Under the pieces are notes generated by a model. The model was not told the origin of the DNA. It saw nothing but the letters and a program-made list of their open reading frames with translations, and did not search any database. The position numbers and the translations under genes are program-made. Below, in pieces: positions 39,801 through 51,824 of a stretch of 64,000 bases of DNA. This stretch comes from Hofstenia miamia. Lineage: Eukaryota > Xenacoelomorpha > Acoela. Location: assembly GCA_004352715.1 (NCBI GenBank), contig SCFE01000079.1, positions 636,713 through 700,712 of the forward strand, read 5' to 3'. The first letter of the stretch is position 1, and every line of letters starts with the position of its first letter.

Positions 39801-40040
39801 ATAAATTATCTACATTGATTTTTCATAAGGTGTCCATATAAACTAAATTCTTTATAAGGCTAAACTTTTAAAGATGAAAATTCTGTGTCTATATGCTGGA
39901 CAACACACAATGTAATATCGGATTGCTGATGTTAGGATTGGAATTCATGAAATATTAGCTAGTCAATTTCAATAATGATGTACAATAAATTTTTGTAAAA
40001 AATATACTTTAATCTTGAAAATGTCATAATTAACTTAGAA
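36805..40040. other. intergenic DNA between the Tc1 relic and RidA
   Basis: AT-rich. A minus-strand frame at 36955-37221 encodes two hydrophobic segments but starts at TTG and resembles nothing I know. The RidA 3' untranslated region probably occupies about 39.7-40.04 kb. Confidence 0.5.
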
Positions 40041-40289
40041 CTACAATTTTTGTGCACTCTTGACAGCAATTCCTTCGATTTCGACGTTGCATCCTTTAGG
40101 TAGAGCGCTGACCTCAACAAGTGATCTAGCTGGCTTCGTTTCTGTGAAAAATTGTTCATAGATTTCGTTTACTGCGCTATATTGATTTATATCAGTTATA
40201 AAAACTGTGCATTTTACCACGTCTGATATTTGATATCCTCCAGCAGTCAGAATGTGGGTCATATTGCGTAAGCACTGCCTCATTTGCCC
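40041..40289 (-). CDS. RidA/UK114 family deaminase, terminal coding exon
   Basis: Terminal exon, acceptor TTTTCTTTTAG at 40300-40290, opening in phase 0 with GQMRQCLRNM and continuing through ILTAGG, VVKCTVFITDIN and VNEIYEQFF to PARSLVEVSALPKGCNVEIE. The latter fits the UK114 family signature (P-A-R-S ... L-x5-V-E-I), including the invariant Arg that binds the substrate carboxylate and the Glu near the C-terminus. Stop TAG at 40043-40041. Spliced to exon 1 it gives 131 aa, close to the usual 130-137. The splice junction is about one residue shorter than in human or fly homologues, so a tiny extra exon or alternative acceptor cannot be excluded. AATAAA on the minus strand near 39.68-39.71 kb could serve polyadenylation. 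Confidence 0.92.
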   Translation of the reverse strand, partial: GQMRQCLRNMTHILTAGGYQISDVVKCTVFITDINQYSAVNEIYEQFFTETKPARSLVEVSALPKGCNVEIEGIAVKSAQKL

Positions 40290-42501
40290 CTAAAAGAAAA
40301 AATTACTCATAAATATCTCACATTGTCACACAAATTCATGAACATGGTTTTTTAGAATGAATAAACTGCTTAACCAATGACATTTTTATGTCTTATTCAA
40401 AATTTTTTTACATATTTTCAATTGATTATTATGCATTTTTAAAATTTTATTTAGGTTTCAAAAATCGTTTTATTAATATATTCGCCTGTACTCGATGATT
40501 GTGTACACCGGGTTATCCTGCGAAGCAAATCTTAACAAATGTATTGGCAAAGCACACCCGTAAAGCCGGGCTGACAGCCAGTCGACAAATTTTAGCACAA
40601 AATCCCCACGTGATCATGTGAAGCAATTTCGGCAAATATGCAAAATAGTGATAGACTGAAAAATATTAGATAGACTAATCAATGTATTGCAAAGTTTACC
40701 AATGGAGCACATTGATAAATTCATGTACAATGATTGTATAAATAGTTAAAATATTCGGAATAACTTTATGCAATACATATGTATTAAAATTAAAATGTTC
40801 TATTTCTACTTATAAGAAGCTACTATTATAAACTTAAGTAAATACATTTATGTGCTTTACCAAGTTTTTTAATGGACGAAATTTGTCTCATGTTTATCTG
40901 ATTCGACGAGCTATATCAAAATATAAGTCATTTGGTTGTGATATGACTGTCTGCCCAATGAGGCTGGGAATTATTTTTTGAAAAAAAATAGAACTGTACA
41001 CCTGAACCAGTTCCGGGTTGTGCAATTGATCAGCAACCACCAGTTTGAAGGCGTTTCTTCTCTTCTATCCTCTGTAGAATATTAGAAGGCTTTGCAGTAA
41101 TATATTGCAAAACTACTATATTTTACACATTCGTATTGTATATATACGGATATTATCATATGAATCCTGAGAATTATTAAGTTTTTTGATTAAATTTTAA
41201 TGCATTATAGATCTATTTCACCTAAAAGACAAACATTGTGTTGCATTCTTTAATTTTTAAACAGGCTGGCTAGTTCGACTACTTTTTGGCAATTGGGATC
41301 TACTTTTAAACACAAAGTATCATACATAAAATTCTTCGTTTTAGGATATGTACGTAAAATACTAAAAAGTTGAATACATTTACAAAAGTGAAAAAATAGG
41401 CATTACGCTAGAAATTTGGGTAAGCCATTCCGGGACAACCAATAGAGTGGAAATTCCCATTTCTCATTAGTAACCAAAACTTAGACGTTTTCAATCATTA
41501 TAAGTATAAAATTATAGATAAAATTTTTAATAGTTAATATTATAATTTAATCACTTAGTAAGAATGAAAACAAAAATCCCTCAAATATTTACTTTTAAAA
41601 TATGTTTTGAGTTTAAACGTATCTCTAGACAGCGTAGATACTAATATCTCTTCAATTACTTTCATCAAACAAGCAATTGTTTAACATGTTTATTCAACTG
41701 GAAACCATTATAAGCACAATAGCAACACGTGTCCATTCAATTGTTCATAAATGACTACGTATAGAAAAAATAATTGGTTCTCAATTAGACCCCATGCTTG
41801 AGTTATTGAGTAGTTAATGTACATGGTAATTGAAAACGTAGTTTTGTGAACAAGGCAATTCCCCTCTTGAAGTCTTAAATGAGTATCTCTTTGACTACTA
41901 TGAATTGTATGCAAGCGAAGTATATGTAATTATTTTGACTTTCCAATAGTAAATAGATCAACCCAACTCGACATTGCAACCAAATAGACAATTTTAAAAC
42001 AATCCTATTCGAATAATTTTGTGATTATAATCTTTGTATTTATATTAGCGATTGCAAAATCAACATACATAGTTTTAGGGATCTTAGTAAATTTTAAAGA
42101 AATCGGGTATATTTCCGAATTGCGGAAAATATCCTGTCACTCATTTGCCAATTCACATAACACATGTTTTTAAAGCTATTCGAAAATATTTTATGCAGTC
42201 AAATTTGTAAATATATTAGTGATAAACTTATCAGGTAAACATTCTGCATTTAGGGACCACTATGACCCCTTAAATGAGATCCCTCTAATTTATGAATGAA
42301 CTGAAAAAATTTGCTTTTGTAAAAATATTCTTAGAATATTGTTGTGATTGTAATGAACGTTTAGATTGTTTGTTATACAACTTAACGATAGTTAGGAGCA
42401 AAATGCGAACTACTAAAATGTTTCCTAGGTATGGAACAGAAATAAATTTGGAAAGTCACTCAGTCTCAGGTGTTTAGTTCAATAAAAATTCAAGTAATTC
42501 C

Positions 42502-43900
42502 ATGGATTGGAGAATATTGCCAAACGAAATATACTCAATGGTATTTCAATACCTGCCAATAACTACATTATGTTCAATACTGCTCAAAGCTGTATGCATT
42601 GGTGTATCCTCAAATTGATAAAATGCTTTAAAGAAACATTTGTTTTCCAAAACTGTTTAAGCTGAATCGAAGAAAGATCGATGATTTATTATTCTACAAT
42701 GACTTATCAATTGTGAACAAGTTTACATTTTGGAATGAAGATCTATTAAAACTCATTGCAAATTTGCCAGAAACTTAGATGTCTTTTTGCTTATCGATGC
42801 GATGAGCTTCGAGATGAATCAGTGCTACAATCTCAAAATTGATGCTGCTGGTACATCTGCATTTACATAGAGGCAGTCGTATTCAATATACGACATTAAA
42901 AACTTTTCTAAATAACTAGTGAGTTTAAAAAGTTTTGCATCACCTGTGATAGTCCTTCTAACAGTTCTTTCGACACCATTGGAAATCTAACACAAATTTA
43001 TTGTACTTGCATCTTGAACTTCGAAGTAAAGTCACTTGAATTGGAAGCTTTGTTAAGAACCTGAAGAATTTAACTGATTTGGATCTGCAAATGTCTTTTT
43101 ATGATGCTACATTACCTAGTTCTTGCAATTATTTAAACGATCTTTAATGTTATAATTTGACCAAATTAAGATTAACACGTCTACACCAAGATGGGAATGG
43201 AGCTCTTGTAAGGATATTAAATAACAACAAAAATCTGCAATGTTTGATGTTAGAAGATTTTCGTATTTCAGGAAGTTTTATCTATGCAACACATCAATTA
43301 AGAAACTGGCCTGTTCGCGGTCCAACAATCTATCCCAACAATTTTATACCTACTTTCAGGAAAATGCTATACTCAATGAACTCTATGTAACAGTACATAC
43401 TCAATTCGGATGTTCTGCTGGCTTCCAGAATGTACAAAAGTCCTTCTGTTGAAATTGGCACAAGAACAGAAGGTTAAATCATTAATGTCAGAAAATCTTG
43501 GATTTTTACATTTAAGACATGATATAATTATTGTGAAAAACTTCAAATTTGTAATGGCAAACTGCAAAGGCAAACTTAAGGAGTCTATGGATTGATAATA
43601 TACAGTGTGTACAACAAGATTTCCTGATTTCAAAAAATAGCGGCATTAATGCCTTACCGGAATGAATTTTTCCTCAAAACGTATGTTTTGGCTCTTTATT
43701 AAACAGTGAACTATAGCTATACCAAATTTGAGACTAAGTATTGACCAAGAATTGAGATATGAAGTACTAAGAAAGTAAATGTCTTGCTACGATTAGATGA
43801 TCCAATCATGTCACTATTCAAAGATTTTACTGCTGTTGAAATGTATTACCTTGATTCTTGTGAACTTTATGATAAGATTCCAGATCGAAGATTATTTTAG
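42502..43900 (+). pseudogene. decayed F-box/leucine-rich-repeat gene, antisense in the RidA intron
   Basis: The ATG at 42502 opens MDWRILPNEIYSMVFQYLPI, an F-box-like start (LPxEIxxxVFxYLP). After stops and frameshifts, readable pieces continue: LLKLIANLPET; then a single frame over about 43056-43390 with one TAA, giving KNLKNLTDLDLQ, LTKLRLTRL and NKNLQCLMLEDF, spaced like leucine-rich repeats; then LWIDNIQCVQQDFLI. F-box/LRR proteins recruit substrates to SCF ubiquitin ligases. No introns are apparent, so it may be a retrocopy or a single-exon family member. Multiple stops argue against function. A stretch of coding-like sequence from 42292 precedes it in another frame and may be unrelated. 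Confidence 0.5.
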
Positions 43901-44819
43901 TTTTGCTTTTCAACATTCATAATTCTCTACATATTCAATTCTCCGAATTCATAATTGTAAGCTCATAATTTTGAAATGAATATGTGATTGTGAGTTTTGT
44001 TTAGCATTTCAAACTTCTTAATTCCGAAAATCCTTAGAAGTTAATATCATAAATAATATATGGAGAGTTACATTAAGACATAAAATCTCATTTCTTGCTA
44101 TAGTGCAAAAGAATACTTTGAAAAAAGGAAGGCATTTGAAATTATGCAAATATTTATACTCTATATATAATTTGTTGCTTTCTAAATTATAATTTATAAT
44201 GAATCGCACACATATTTTAAAAATTTTGGGAATTCAGTAGGTGTATTTTTGTAATTCCATTGCATAAAACAACATACATAATTGATTTATATATGTGTAG
44301 GAGTAGAGCCACACCTTATGCTAATGAAATACGTAAAAATTAATGATTACAGATTAATATTTCTCCAGATAGTGCTGCCTTAAATCATAGACAGTGTATG
44401 CAACTGCTTAAAGCATTTAAACTGCTTAAACCATAAACTAGAAATAAAATTTTTTACTAACCAATCGAATGGTCCTCATGTTTGAGACCATGGTCTTACA
44501 AGGAGTCTAATAGAAAAAATCATGCAGTAAATATTGAGCTAAAATCGCTAAAGATCTAAGTTTTGAAGTGATTTGTTCATTCAAATTGATGTTGTTTGGC
44601 AAGTAAGTTCTCCTATAAAAGTACATTAAGTACATTTAATGATTTAGCGTAGATTTTTTGTTTAATGTTTTCCAAAATTTACAAGTCATAATAGTGCAAG
44701 TACTTTTGCACTGTCTGCAATAATTTTTGTATTGGTTTATAGAAACTTATTGATTTATATACTTCAAATAATAACTTTAAAATTATGATGCCTAAATTGC
44801 TTTGTGTATGTATCGATAC

Positions 44820-45070
44820 TACTGATGTGCGGGTACGGGTATTACCCACAGGTACTAGGTTATAACCAACCATACCAGCAGAAATTGACAGGTGTGCATA
44901 TTTTTTTCATGCACGGGTGGGTACGGGAAAGCCTTCCATTCCACGATATTGACAACTTCGAAATACTATTTTTTAAAATTTAAATGTTGAAAAAATAAAC
45001 ATATATTGAATGTAATTTTTTGATAAGAAAGTATTTTTGACAATAAAAATGTTCTACCCACATATCACTA
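44820..45070. mobile_element. small hAT-type MITE
   Basis: 251 bp. The left end reads TACTGATGTGCGGGTACGGG and the right end, inverted, reads TAGTGATATGTGGGTAGAAC. Flanking octamers ATCGATAC (44812-44819) and ATAGATAT (45071-45078) agree at six of eight positions. Repeated GGGTACGGG motifs lie inside. There is no coding content. Confidence 0.45.
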
Positions 45071-46025
45071 ATAGATATGCAACATTTAGGCATTACCTGC
45101 GATACATTGAAGATTGAATTTTTTGTTGTTCATTGTCGTACAAATCATACTTTGATATTTACCATTTACTAGCATTTCAATTTGTTTGTATTGTTTTATT
45201 GGTGGTAATGGCTAACAGTTCAGCAAAGCTTAGCATTTGTTAATTTATTTTCAATAAACGACATTTGTTTTCAGTAATTATATAACATTCTTTCTTAACG
45301 TGCTTAACACACTTTAGCAGCCAATAACGCACTCATTGACAATAATAGTAAAGTGTATCTTAAGCAAATCATACATGCATTTATCAATCGATCAGAATGT
45401 TTGCAATTGAAATGATGCAACATCAAGAAGTGAATGGAAGAATGTATTGATCTTGATAAAGCAATTTTAATCAATTGATTTAAAGCAAACATTTGAATTA
45501 TTTAAATAAGAGCATACTTTTTGTTAGACACATGGGTGGGGGCGATTACAGGGATTATTCAAAACTTTTAAATAACTTCAAAAAGATCCTGTTGACAGAG
45601 CAAAGCAAAAATGTTGTAGGAATAACAAAGATACGCAGTACTATCTAAATTTCAAATTCATATGAAATTTTGCATGAATAGAAGTAGGGTTGAGGACTGG
45701 CATGCATTTTCCATTTTTTCTAGATTTTAGCTACTAATAGAAAACAATTTTTTGCATTTTTTAATCACCTAGGTCTTATACGAAATTCTAAGAGGTTTTA
45801 TGACATTTTGGCATATTACTTAACATTACATCGGCCTGGCCTCCAATTTAAAAGAACAATACGTTTTTTTCCATTTACAAAGAATTCTTTCCAAGCCTAT
45901 TTCCAAATTTGAAAATGTTGGGGCATGAGTAGGTCTATTGGGGAACATACTTTAATGCAATCTTGAAAATTCTATTAAAAAGTATTGCTGTGCTTGGGGT
46001 TGTTGAAAATTCAGAATGTCTGAAA

Positions 46026-47744
46026 AAAATTTTTAATTCCCTCCATAACTAAATTGATGTATTTATGATGTTTTGAGCCTATGGAGGCAACAAAGGACTT
46101 TGATTGTTTCTTGGTATGTGCAAAGATATCCAAAAACAATTGAGGCGAGCCGTGCGTAAAGCAGAGATCACGGGGTTCTATCAAGTTGTGCTTTCAGATT
46201 GAGCTAGAAGCGTTTAAAATTTTTAATTCCCTCCATAACTAAATTGATGTATTTATGATGTTTTGAGCCTATGGAGGCAACAAAGGACTTTGATTGTTTC
46301 TTGGTATGTGCAAAGATATCCAAAAACAATTGAGGCGAGCCGTGCGTAAAGCAGAGATCACGGGGTTCTATCAAGTTGTGCTTTCAGATTGAGCTAGAAG
46401 CGTTTAAAATTTTTAATTCCCTCCATAACTAAATTGATGTATTTATGATGTTTTGAGCCTATGGAGGCAACAAAGGACTTTGATTGTTTCTTGGTATGTG
46501 CAAAGATATCCAAAAACAATTGAGGCGAGCCGTGCGTAAAGCAGAGATCACGGGGTTCTATCAAGTTGTGCTTTCAGATTGAGCTAGAAGCGTTTAAAAT
46601 TTTTAATTCCCTCCATAACTAAATTGATGTATTTATGATGTTTTGAGCCTATGGAGGCAACAAAGGACTTTGATTGTTTCTTGGTATGTGCAAAGATATC
46701 CAAAAACAATTGAGGCGAGCCGTGCGTAAAGCAGAGATCACGGGGTTCTATCAAGTTGTGCTTTCAGATTGAGCTAGAAGCGTTTAAAATTTTTAATTCC
46801 CTCCATAACTAAATTGATGTATTTATGATGTTTTGAGCCTATGGAGGCAACAAAGGACTTTGATTGTTTCTTGGTATGTGCAAAGATATCCAAAAACAAT
46901 TGAGGCGAGCCGTGCGTAAAGCAGAGATCACGGGGTTCTATCAAGTTGTGCTTTCAGATTGAGCTAGAAGCGTTTAAAATTTTTAATTCCCTCCATAACT
47001 AAATTGATGTATTTATGATGTTTTGAGCCTATGGAGGCAACAAAGGACTTTGATTGTTTCTTGGTATGTGCAAAGATATCCAAAAACAATTGAGGCGAGC
47101 CGTGCGTAAAGCAGAGATCACGGGGTTCTATCAAGTTGTGCTTTCAGATTGAGCTAGAAGCGTTTAAAATTTTTAATTCCCTCCATAACTAAATTGATGT
47201 ATTTATGATGTTTTGAGCCTATGGAGGCAACAAAGGACTTTGATTGTTTCTTGGTATGTGCAAAGATATCCAAAAACAATTGAGGCGAGCCGTGCGTAAA
47301 GCAGAGATCACGGGGTTCTATCAAGTTGTGCTTTCAGATTGAGCTAGAAGCGTTTAAAATTTTTAATTCCCTCCATAACTAAATTGATGTATTTATGATG
47401 TTTTGAGCCTATGGAGGCAACAAAGGACTTTGATTGTTTCTTGGTATGTGCAAAGATATCCAAAAACAATTGAGGCGAGCCGTGCGTAAAGCAGAGATCA
47501 CGGGGTTCTATCAAGTTGTGCTTTCAGATTGAGCTAGAAGCGTTTAAAATTTTTAATTCCCTCCATAACTAAATTGATGTATTTATGATGTTTTGAGCCT
47601 ATGGAGGCAACAAAGGACTTTGATTGTTTCTTGGTATGTGCAAAGATATCCAAAAACAATTGAGGCGAGCCGTGCGTAAAGCAGAGATCACGGGGTTCTA
47701 TCAAGTTGTGCTTTCAGATTGAGCTAGAAGCGTTTAAAATTTTT
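46026..47744. repeat. nine perfect tandem copies of a 190-bp unit
   Basis: The string TTTTAATTCCCTCCATAACT recurs at 46031, 46221, 46411 and then every 190 bp to 47551; I found no difference between copies. The array is 9 x 190 bp plus a 9-bp AAAATTTTT shared by both edges (46026-46034 and 47736-47744). The unit has an AT-rich half and a more GC-rich half (GGCGAGCCGTGCGTAAAGCA region). It is not a simple-sequence repeat and I find no known element, tRNA gene or hammerhead ribozyme core in it. Perfect identity implies very recent amplification or an assembly artefact. Confidence 0.97.
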
Positions 47745-48481
47745 GAATTAGATCGTGAAAAATTTTTAAAAATGTCCGAACTGTTTAATGTTAATGTGTA
47801 AACTTACGAAATAAAAGATGATCTTTCTCAACAAATAAAATTGCAAAAGCAAGTTTCAGCAAAAATTTTTTTGTGACTTTGTAAAAAAGCGTTCGCATAC
47901 ATGTATAAAAATTGATTGACGTGTGCTAATTGATGAGTCATTGCCCGCAATTAATTCATGAATAATGAAGAGGGGTGGCTAAATAAATACAAAATACTCT
48001 GAATATACAACAAGGAGTTGTCGAATTTAAGTGTATGTACGTTTTTCTTTCTCGTTTTTTAAAGTTTATTCTAAAACTGTTATGAAGTTTGCATTTTGTT
48101 CAATGCCTATGACGTAAAGATATCTTCATTTTAACACATTATTCAGTTTTCACAATGATTCAAGTGGTGGCGGTTGAATGCATTCAATAATGTAAGATAT
48201 TTTTGTATTTTAAAAAGTTAATATTACTAAATTTGTTTCATGTGATTACAAATTATTATAAAAATTTCACACATTTAATATCTTTGCTAAACAAAAATTT
48301 GTATTAGACTTTTTGAAAATATATTTTGTAAAGGAGAATTGCTTCTAATCACGCATCATTCTGAAAAAATCATAGAGAAAATAAATCCAAAAACAAAACT
48401 TAAAACATTATAAATTTTTCTTTCACAAATTTTGATTATTAGCGTTTTTTTGGAATATAATTTCGAGATTTATGCATTTAG

Positions 48482-48874
48482 GAATGTAAATTGGAGGTGT
48501 ATGCAAAGTCAAAACGTTATGCAAAACGAATATTTGTCAATTGTGTTAAAACATGTACTAGGGAAACCATAACAAATGGAAAAGTGTCAGATGTATTAAA
48601 ACTTATAGCAATTCCTCAAAAACTTGAGCTAAATCTAGTAATAAATATACATATTTTAGCCTCTCAAATAGTGGAAAAATACTTGGAAATCCAAAATATA
48701 TTGGCATTCTCTCCAATGCTATGCCTTAGAAACTCTAACAAGATCAGATTTATTTATAAAAATTCGCAATCTCTATATGATTTTAAAACATTTATTGGGG
48801 AAATTGAGTTAAAATCCGGTTTTCCTAACTGCATATTGCGAGATATAAATTTTATATTTGAATACAATGAGTAA
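48482..48874 (+). CDS. orphan ORF, possible terminal exon
   Basis: An open frame of about 130 codons begins right after ATTTAG (48476-48481), which could be a splice acceptor, and runs ECKLEVYAKSKRYAKR ... INFIFEYNE to TAA. There is no ATG near its start, so if real it would be a downstream exon of a plus-strand gene, or the remains of one. It is rich in Lys, Ile and Leu with no signal peptide or membrane segment. I do not recognise the family. It lies antisense inside the RidA intron, between the 190-bp array and a P-like relic, so a transposon origin is possible. In sequence this AT-rich, a stop-free frame of this length is unusual but not proof of a gene. Confidence 0.3.
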   Translation, partial: ECKLEVYAKSKRYAKRIFVNCVKTCTRETITNGKVSDVLKLIAIPQKLELNLVINIHILASQIVEKYLEIQNILAFSPMLCLRNSNKIRFIYKNSQSLYDFKTFIGEIELKSGFPNCILRDINFIFEYNE

Positions 48875-49481
48875 ATCGCCTTAAAGAAGTATTTATTTCA
48901 TTTTATCTGCTTCTGATAATTGTAATTTAAGCTATTTATTTCTATATTTAGAAAATGTTGTTAAGTTGTTTTAAAATCTAATGTACAAAATGTAGTTTAA
49001 ATTATTTAACGATTGCTGTTGTGTTTTTATAATCTCATAAACAATTACAAGTATATTTTAATTACATTAAGTTTTAAGTACTATACGTATACTTTAATTT
49101 ATTTTATATAGCTTTGATATTCATTTTCAATTGAAAAATTTACTTCTTTTCATGCAAATTGTGTACGACTATGCGTTTTGTAAAATCAATCAATTTAATC
49201 GTTTTTGCGTTAATGTAGTTTTTTTATGAAAATGTGTTAGTCTCTTCGTAATTAAAAATGCTTTGCGAGTTTCATGACATCTAATTGATTCGTTTTTGAG
49301 ATGGCGTTATGTATTCATTTGCGATTATCAAAATTTACGAATTGACTGAAGAAAAATGTGAATGTTAACGCTTTCTCAATAATTATAAAGTTTTTATTTT
49401 AAATTCATAAACTATTAAACAACTGCAAGTACTTTAACAATCATTGATTTGTAGAATGTCTTAAAATTTATATTTAAATTA

Positions 49482-49587
49482 AATATCCCAAAGGCAACTA
49501 ATTTTTTTCGAAAAGGCAAAACAAATCACCAAAAAAAAATTCAATATCCCAAGGCAAATAAACTTTTTCGAAAAGACAAAACAAATC
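49482..49587. repeat. pair of 45-bp direct repeats
   Basis: AATATCCCAAAGGCAACTAA ... ACAAATC (49482-49527) recurs as AATATCCCAAGGCAAATAAA ... ACAAATC (49543-49587), separated by 15 bp, with only a few differences. Both contain TTTTTCGAAAAG. Origin unknown. Confidence 0.7.
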
Positions 49588-50649
49588 GTTAGAGTATTGT
49601 ATATTTATTTCTTTTATACCAGAGACGATGATTGATAAATCGTTTTACTTTATTAACATTTTAGTTTTGTAGCATCTTTCATTTACATAATTGTATAAAT
49701 TGGGAAAACATGTTGTACTAATAATTGAGATTGTTTTCTAACTTGTGAAAAAATTCTAGTTTTATATGATATGAAAGTGTTTTATTTAATTGTTAAAGTG
49801 ATTTGGATTTCATGTTTGATAGATAACAATTTTTACGATTTGTTACATTTTGACATTTGAACAATGGCCATAGATAAACTATGTTGACATTATTAAAGCA
49901 TGCAACTTTATACATAGAGCGGATTAACGGAAATTCACATTGATGAAAGAGCTACCCTTAAAGATTCTAAACTTTTTGGTAAGCTATTCTTATAATTCAA
50001 TCTCAGATATTGTTTTGATTCTTAACGCTTTTTTTGCAATATTATTTCTAGTTAGTTTTACAGATATTTCTTTTAAAAACGTATCAATTTTATTTTAATG
50101 AATTGCTGTATATTAATCATTAATTTAGATACTACCATGTGAAATTCATAATGTGCAAATACATATTGCGTTTGTTTCCTACAGCATTCACACCCCAACA
50201 TGAAGGTTTGACGAATATTATCATTGTTCATTGAACTGTAGATGAAATTCGCTATATGAACTTTATCATTTAGTAGTGCATTTTATATTTTCTTTGTAAA
50301 TAATTTATTCTTTATAAATGTTCGTTTTCTCTGTATGGTGAGAGTGTGCGTCTGTGGAAGCATGTATTTATATTTTTAAAATTATTTTTACTTGGAAATA
50401 TTTATCGATTCAATTTTTAAAAAAGTTTGAATTTTGCAATTGACACATGTGTTGAGTGTGAAACAGGTATTTTTCTCAATGTTAAAAATACTTATTAATT
50501 ATGAATTTTACCAAAGAAATTTAGCAATAAAAATATAATTCCAAAACGTGGATTTTTTGCGTATCGAATTTCAGTAATCTTTGACAATTATTTATGTAAT
50601 ATTTATAAAAAATTGGTTACATTTTAAACAATAGACTGCAAACAAAATT

Positions 50650-51440
50650 GTGTGGCAACAAAAACCAATATATTCCAACGACGTCAGAGATACACATACA
50701 GCCAAAATACACAATTACATCATATCCATGACAGACATGCCCGCAAGGGTCAAAGGTAAAAAATATCAACGGGATGGACTCGCTTTTATACTACTAGCAA
50801 CTGTATCCTCTTTGAATTTTACCATTCATAGCCTATGTGATAATACATATAATTTATTAACCAAGTGCAATTTCAACTATGTACATCTTGGCCATTTTCA
50901 AAAAGATTCTCTTAAAGGAATGCTTGGATATATTCAACAACAATCTGATTAAAATTATTACATCGCTTTTGAACAAGTTCTATCAGCTGTTGGTCTTACA
51001 AGAGCTTCCGAATTAATAGAGGTCGATATTTTTGAAAATGAAAATATCTACTCAAATGACGTTCCCCTTTACAAGTCTTCATGTTGTGATGCTAAGGAAA
51101 TGAAGAAGAACTTTCAGTAATCGACTCAAGATTGAAAAAATGAAACTCTCTGAAAAGCTTAATGCATCATTATTTATATTGCTGGTTATATAACAAATAA
51201 ATAAGGCTTAGAAGAAAATAGAGGGGTTGTGAATCCTAGTTCAAATTTCCTAGAACTATTATAAACAGATGTGGGCTTTCTTATCCTACTCACAACTTTC
51301 TATTTTTCTAAAGATAAGTTACTTAGTTTTTAAGAAGGTTGAGAAAATGTTTTATCTAAATCAATTTTTGAAGCTTCTACTAGATGTATATTAAGTTGGC
51401 TTTTTAATTTTGCAATTAACAACAAGTAATACTATTTGTC
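50650..51440 (+). pseudogene. P-element/THAP-type transposase relic
   Basis: The plus-strand frame reads YIISMTDMPARVKGKKYQRD, LAFILLATVSSL, then FNYVHLGHFQKDSLKGMLGY and IQQQSD, a TAA stop, and in the same frame NYYIAFEQVLSAVG. This matches the (K)YVLLGKFQSDxLEGxFGxYRQxSGxNYYIS block of P-element-like and THAP-associated transposases. Downstream, another piece gives IIYIAGYITNK, resembling the AGY(V/I) block near their C-termini. Stops and frameshifts inactivate it. The N-terminal THAP domain and catalytic acidic residues are not visible. Confidence 0.6.
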
Positions 51441-51824
51441 GCAGATTATACAATATTTTATTTTGCGCACGTCACCAGTTGAAGGATGTGCATCTCAGAG
51501 AAAGGGGAAAAAGCTTAGTTTTTGATTAATTGTTTCATTTTTCACTTATGTTGTTTATAGTTTTTAAAAGTTTGCTGTTAATTATTTGAAATTCATTATA
51601 AATATCATAAATTATATATTTTCAATGGCCTATTAGTTTTTACACTTATTCTCGTTTCACGACCTCGTGATATACTTCTTGCTTCTAATCCTACCCAACT
51701 ACAATTTTGAAATTTTAAAAATTCCACAATTTGTTGCAAAACGTGCATGTATTCATATGCATATTATGCCAATGGAGATACTTTACATTCAAATTCTGCA
51801 ACTTTTAACTAGTAAAAATCTTAC

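Larger units (their letters stand above)
40290..51824 (-). other. 11.5-kb RidA intron packed with repeats and relics
   Basis: Intron deduced from a GTAAGA donor and a pyrimidine-rich TTTTCTTTTAG acceptor that join two halves of one conserved fold in phase 0. It contains an antisense F-box/LRR pseudogene, a hAT MITE, nine copies of a 190-bp tandem unit, an orphan ORF and a P-like transposase relic, each listed separately. The remainder (40.3-42.3 kb, 45.1-46.0 kb, 47.8-48.4 kb, 48.9-50.6 kb) is AT-rich sequence in which I see no coding signal. Confidence 0.85.

Noticed and set aside
46026-47744. Self-cleaving ribozyme, tRNA gene or tRNA-derived SINE in the 190-bp unit
   Set aside because: No CUGAUGA/GAAA hammerhead core on either strand; GGTTCTATCAA matches the B box poorly and no matching A box or cloverleaf is present.
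46026-47744. CRISPR-like array
   Set aside because: Units are directly abutting 190-mers with no unique spacers, in a eukaryotic intron.
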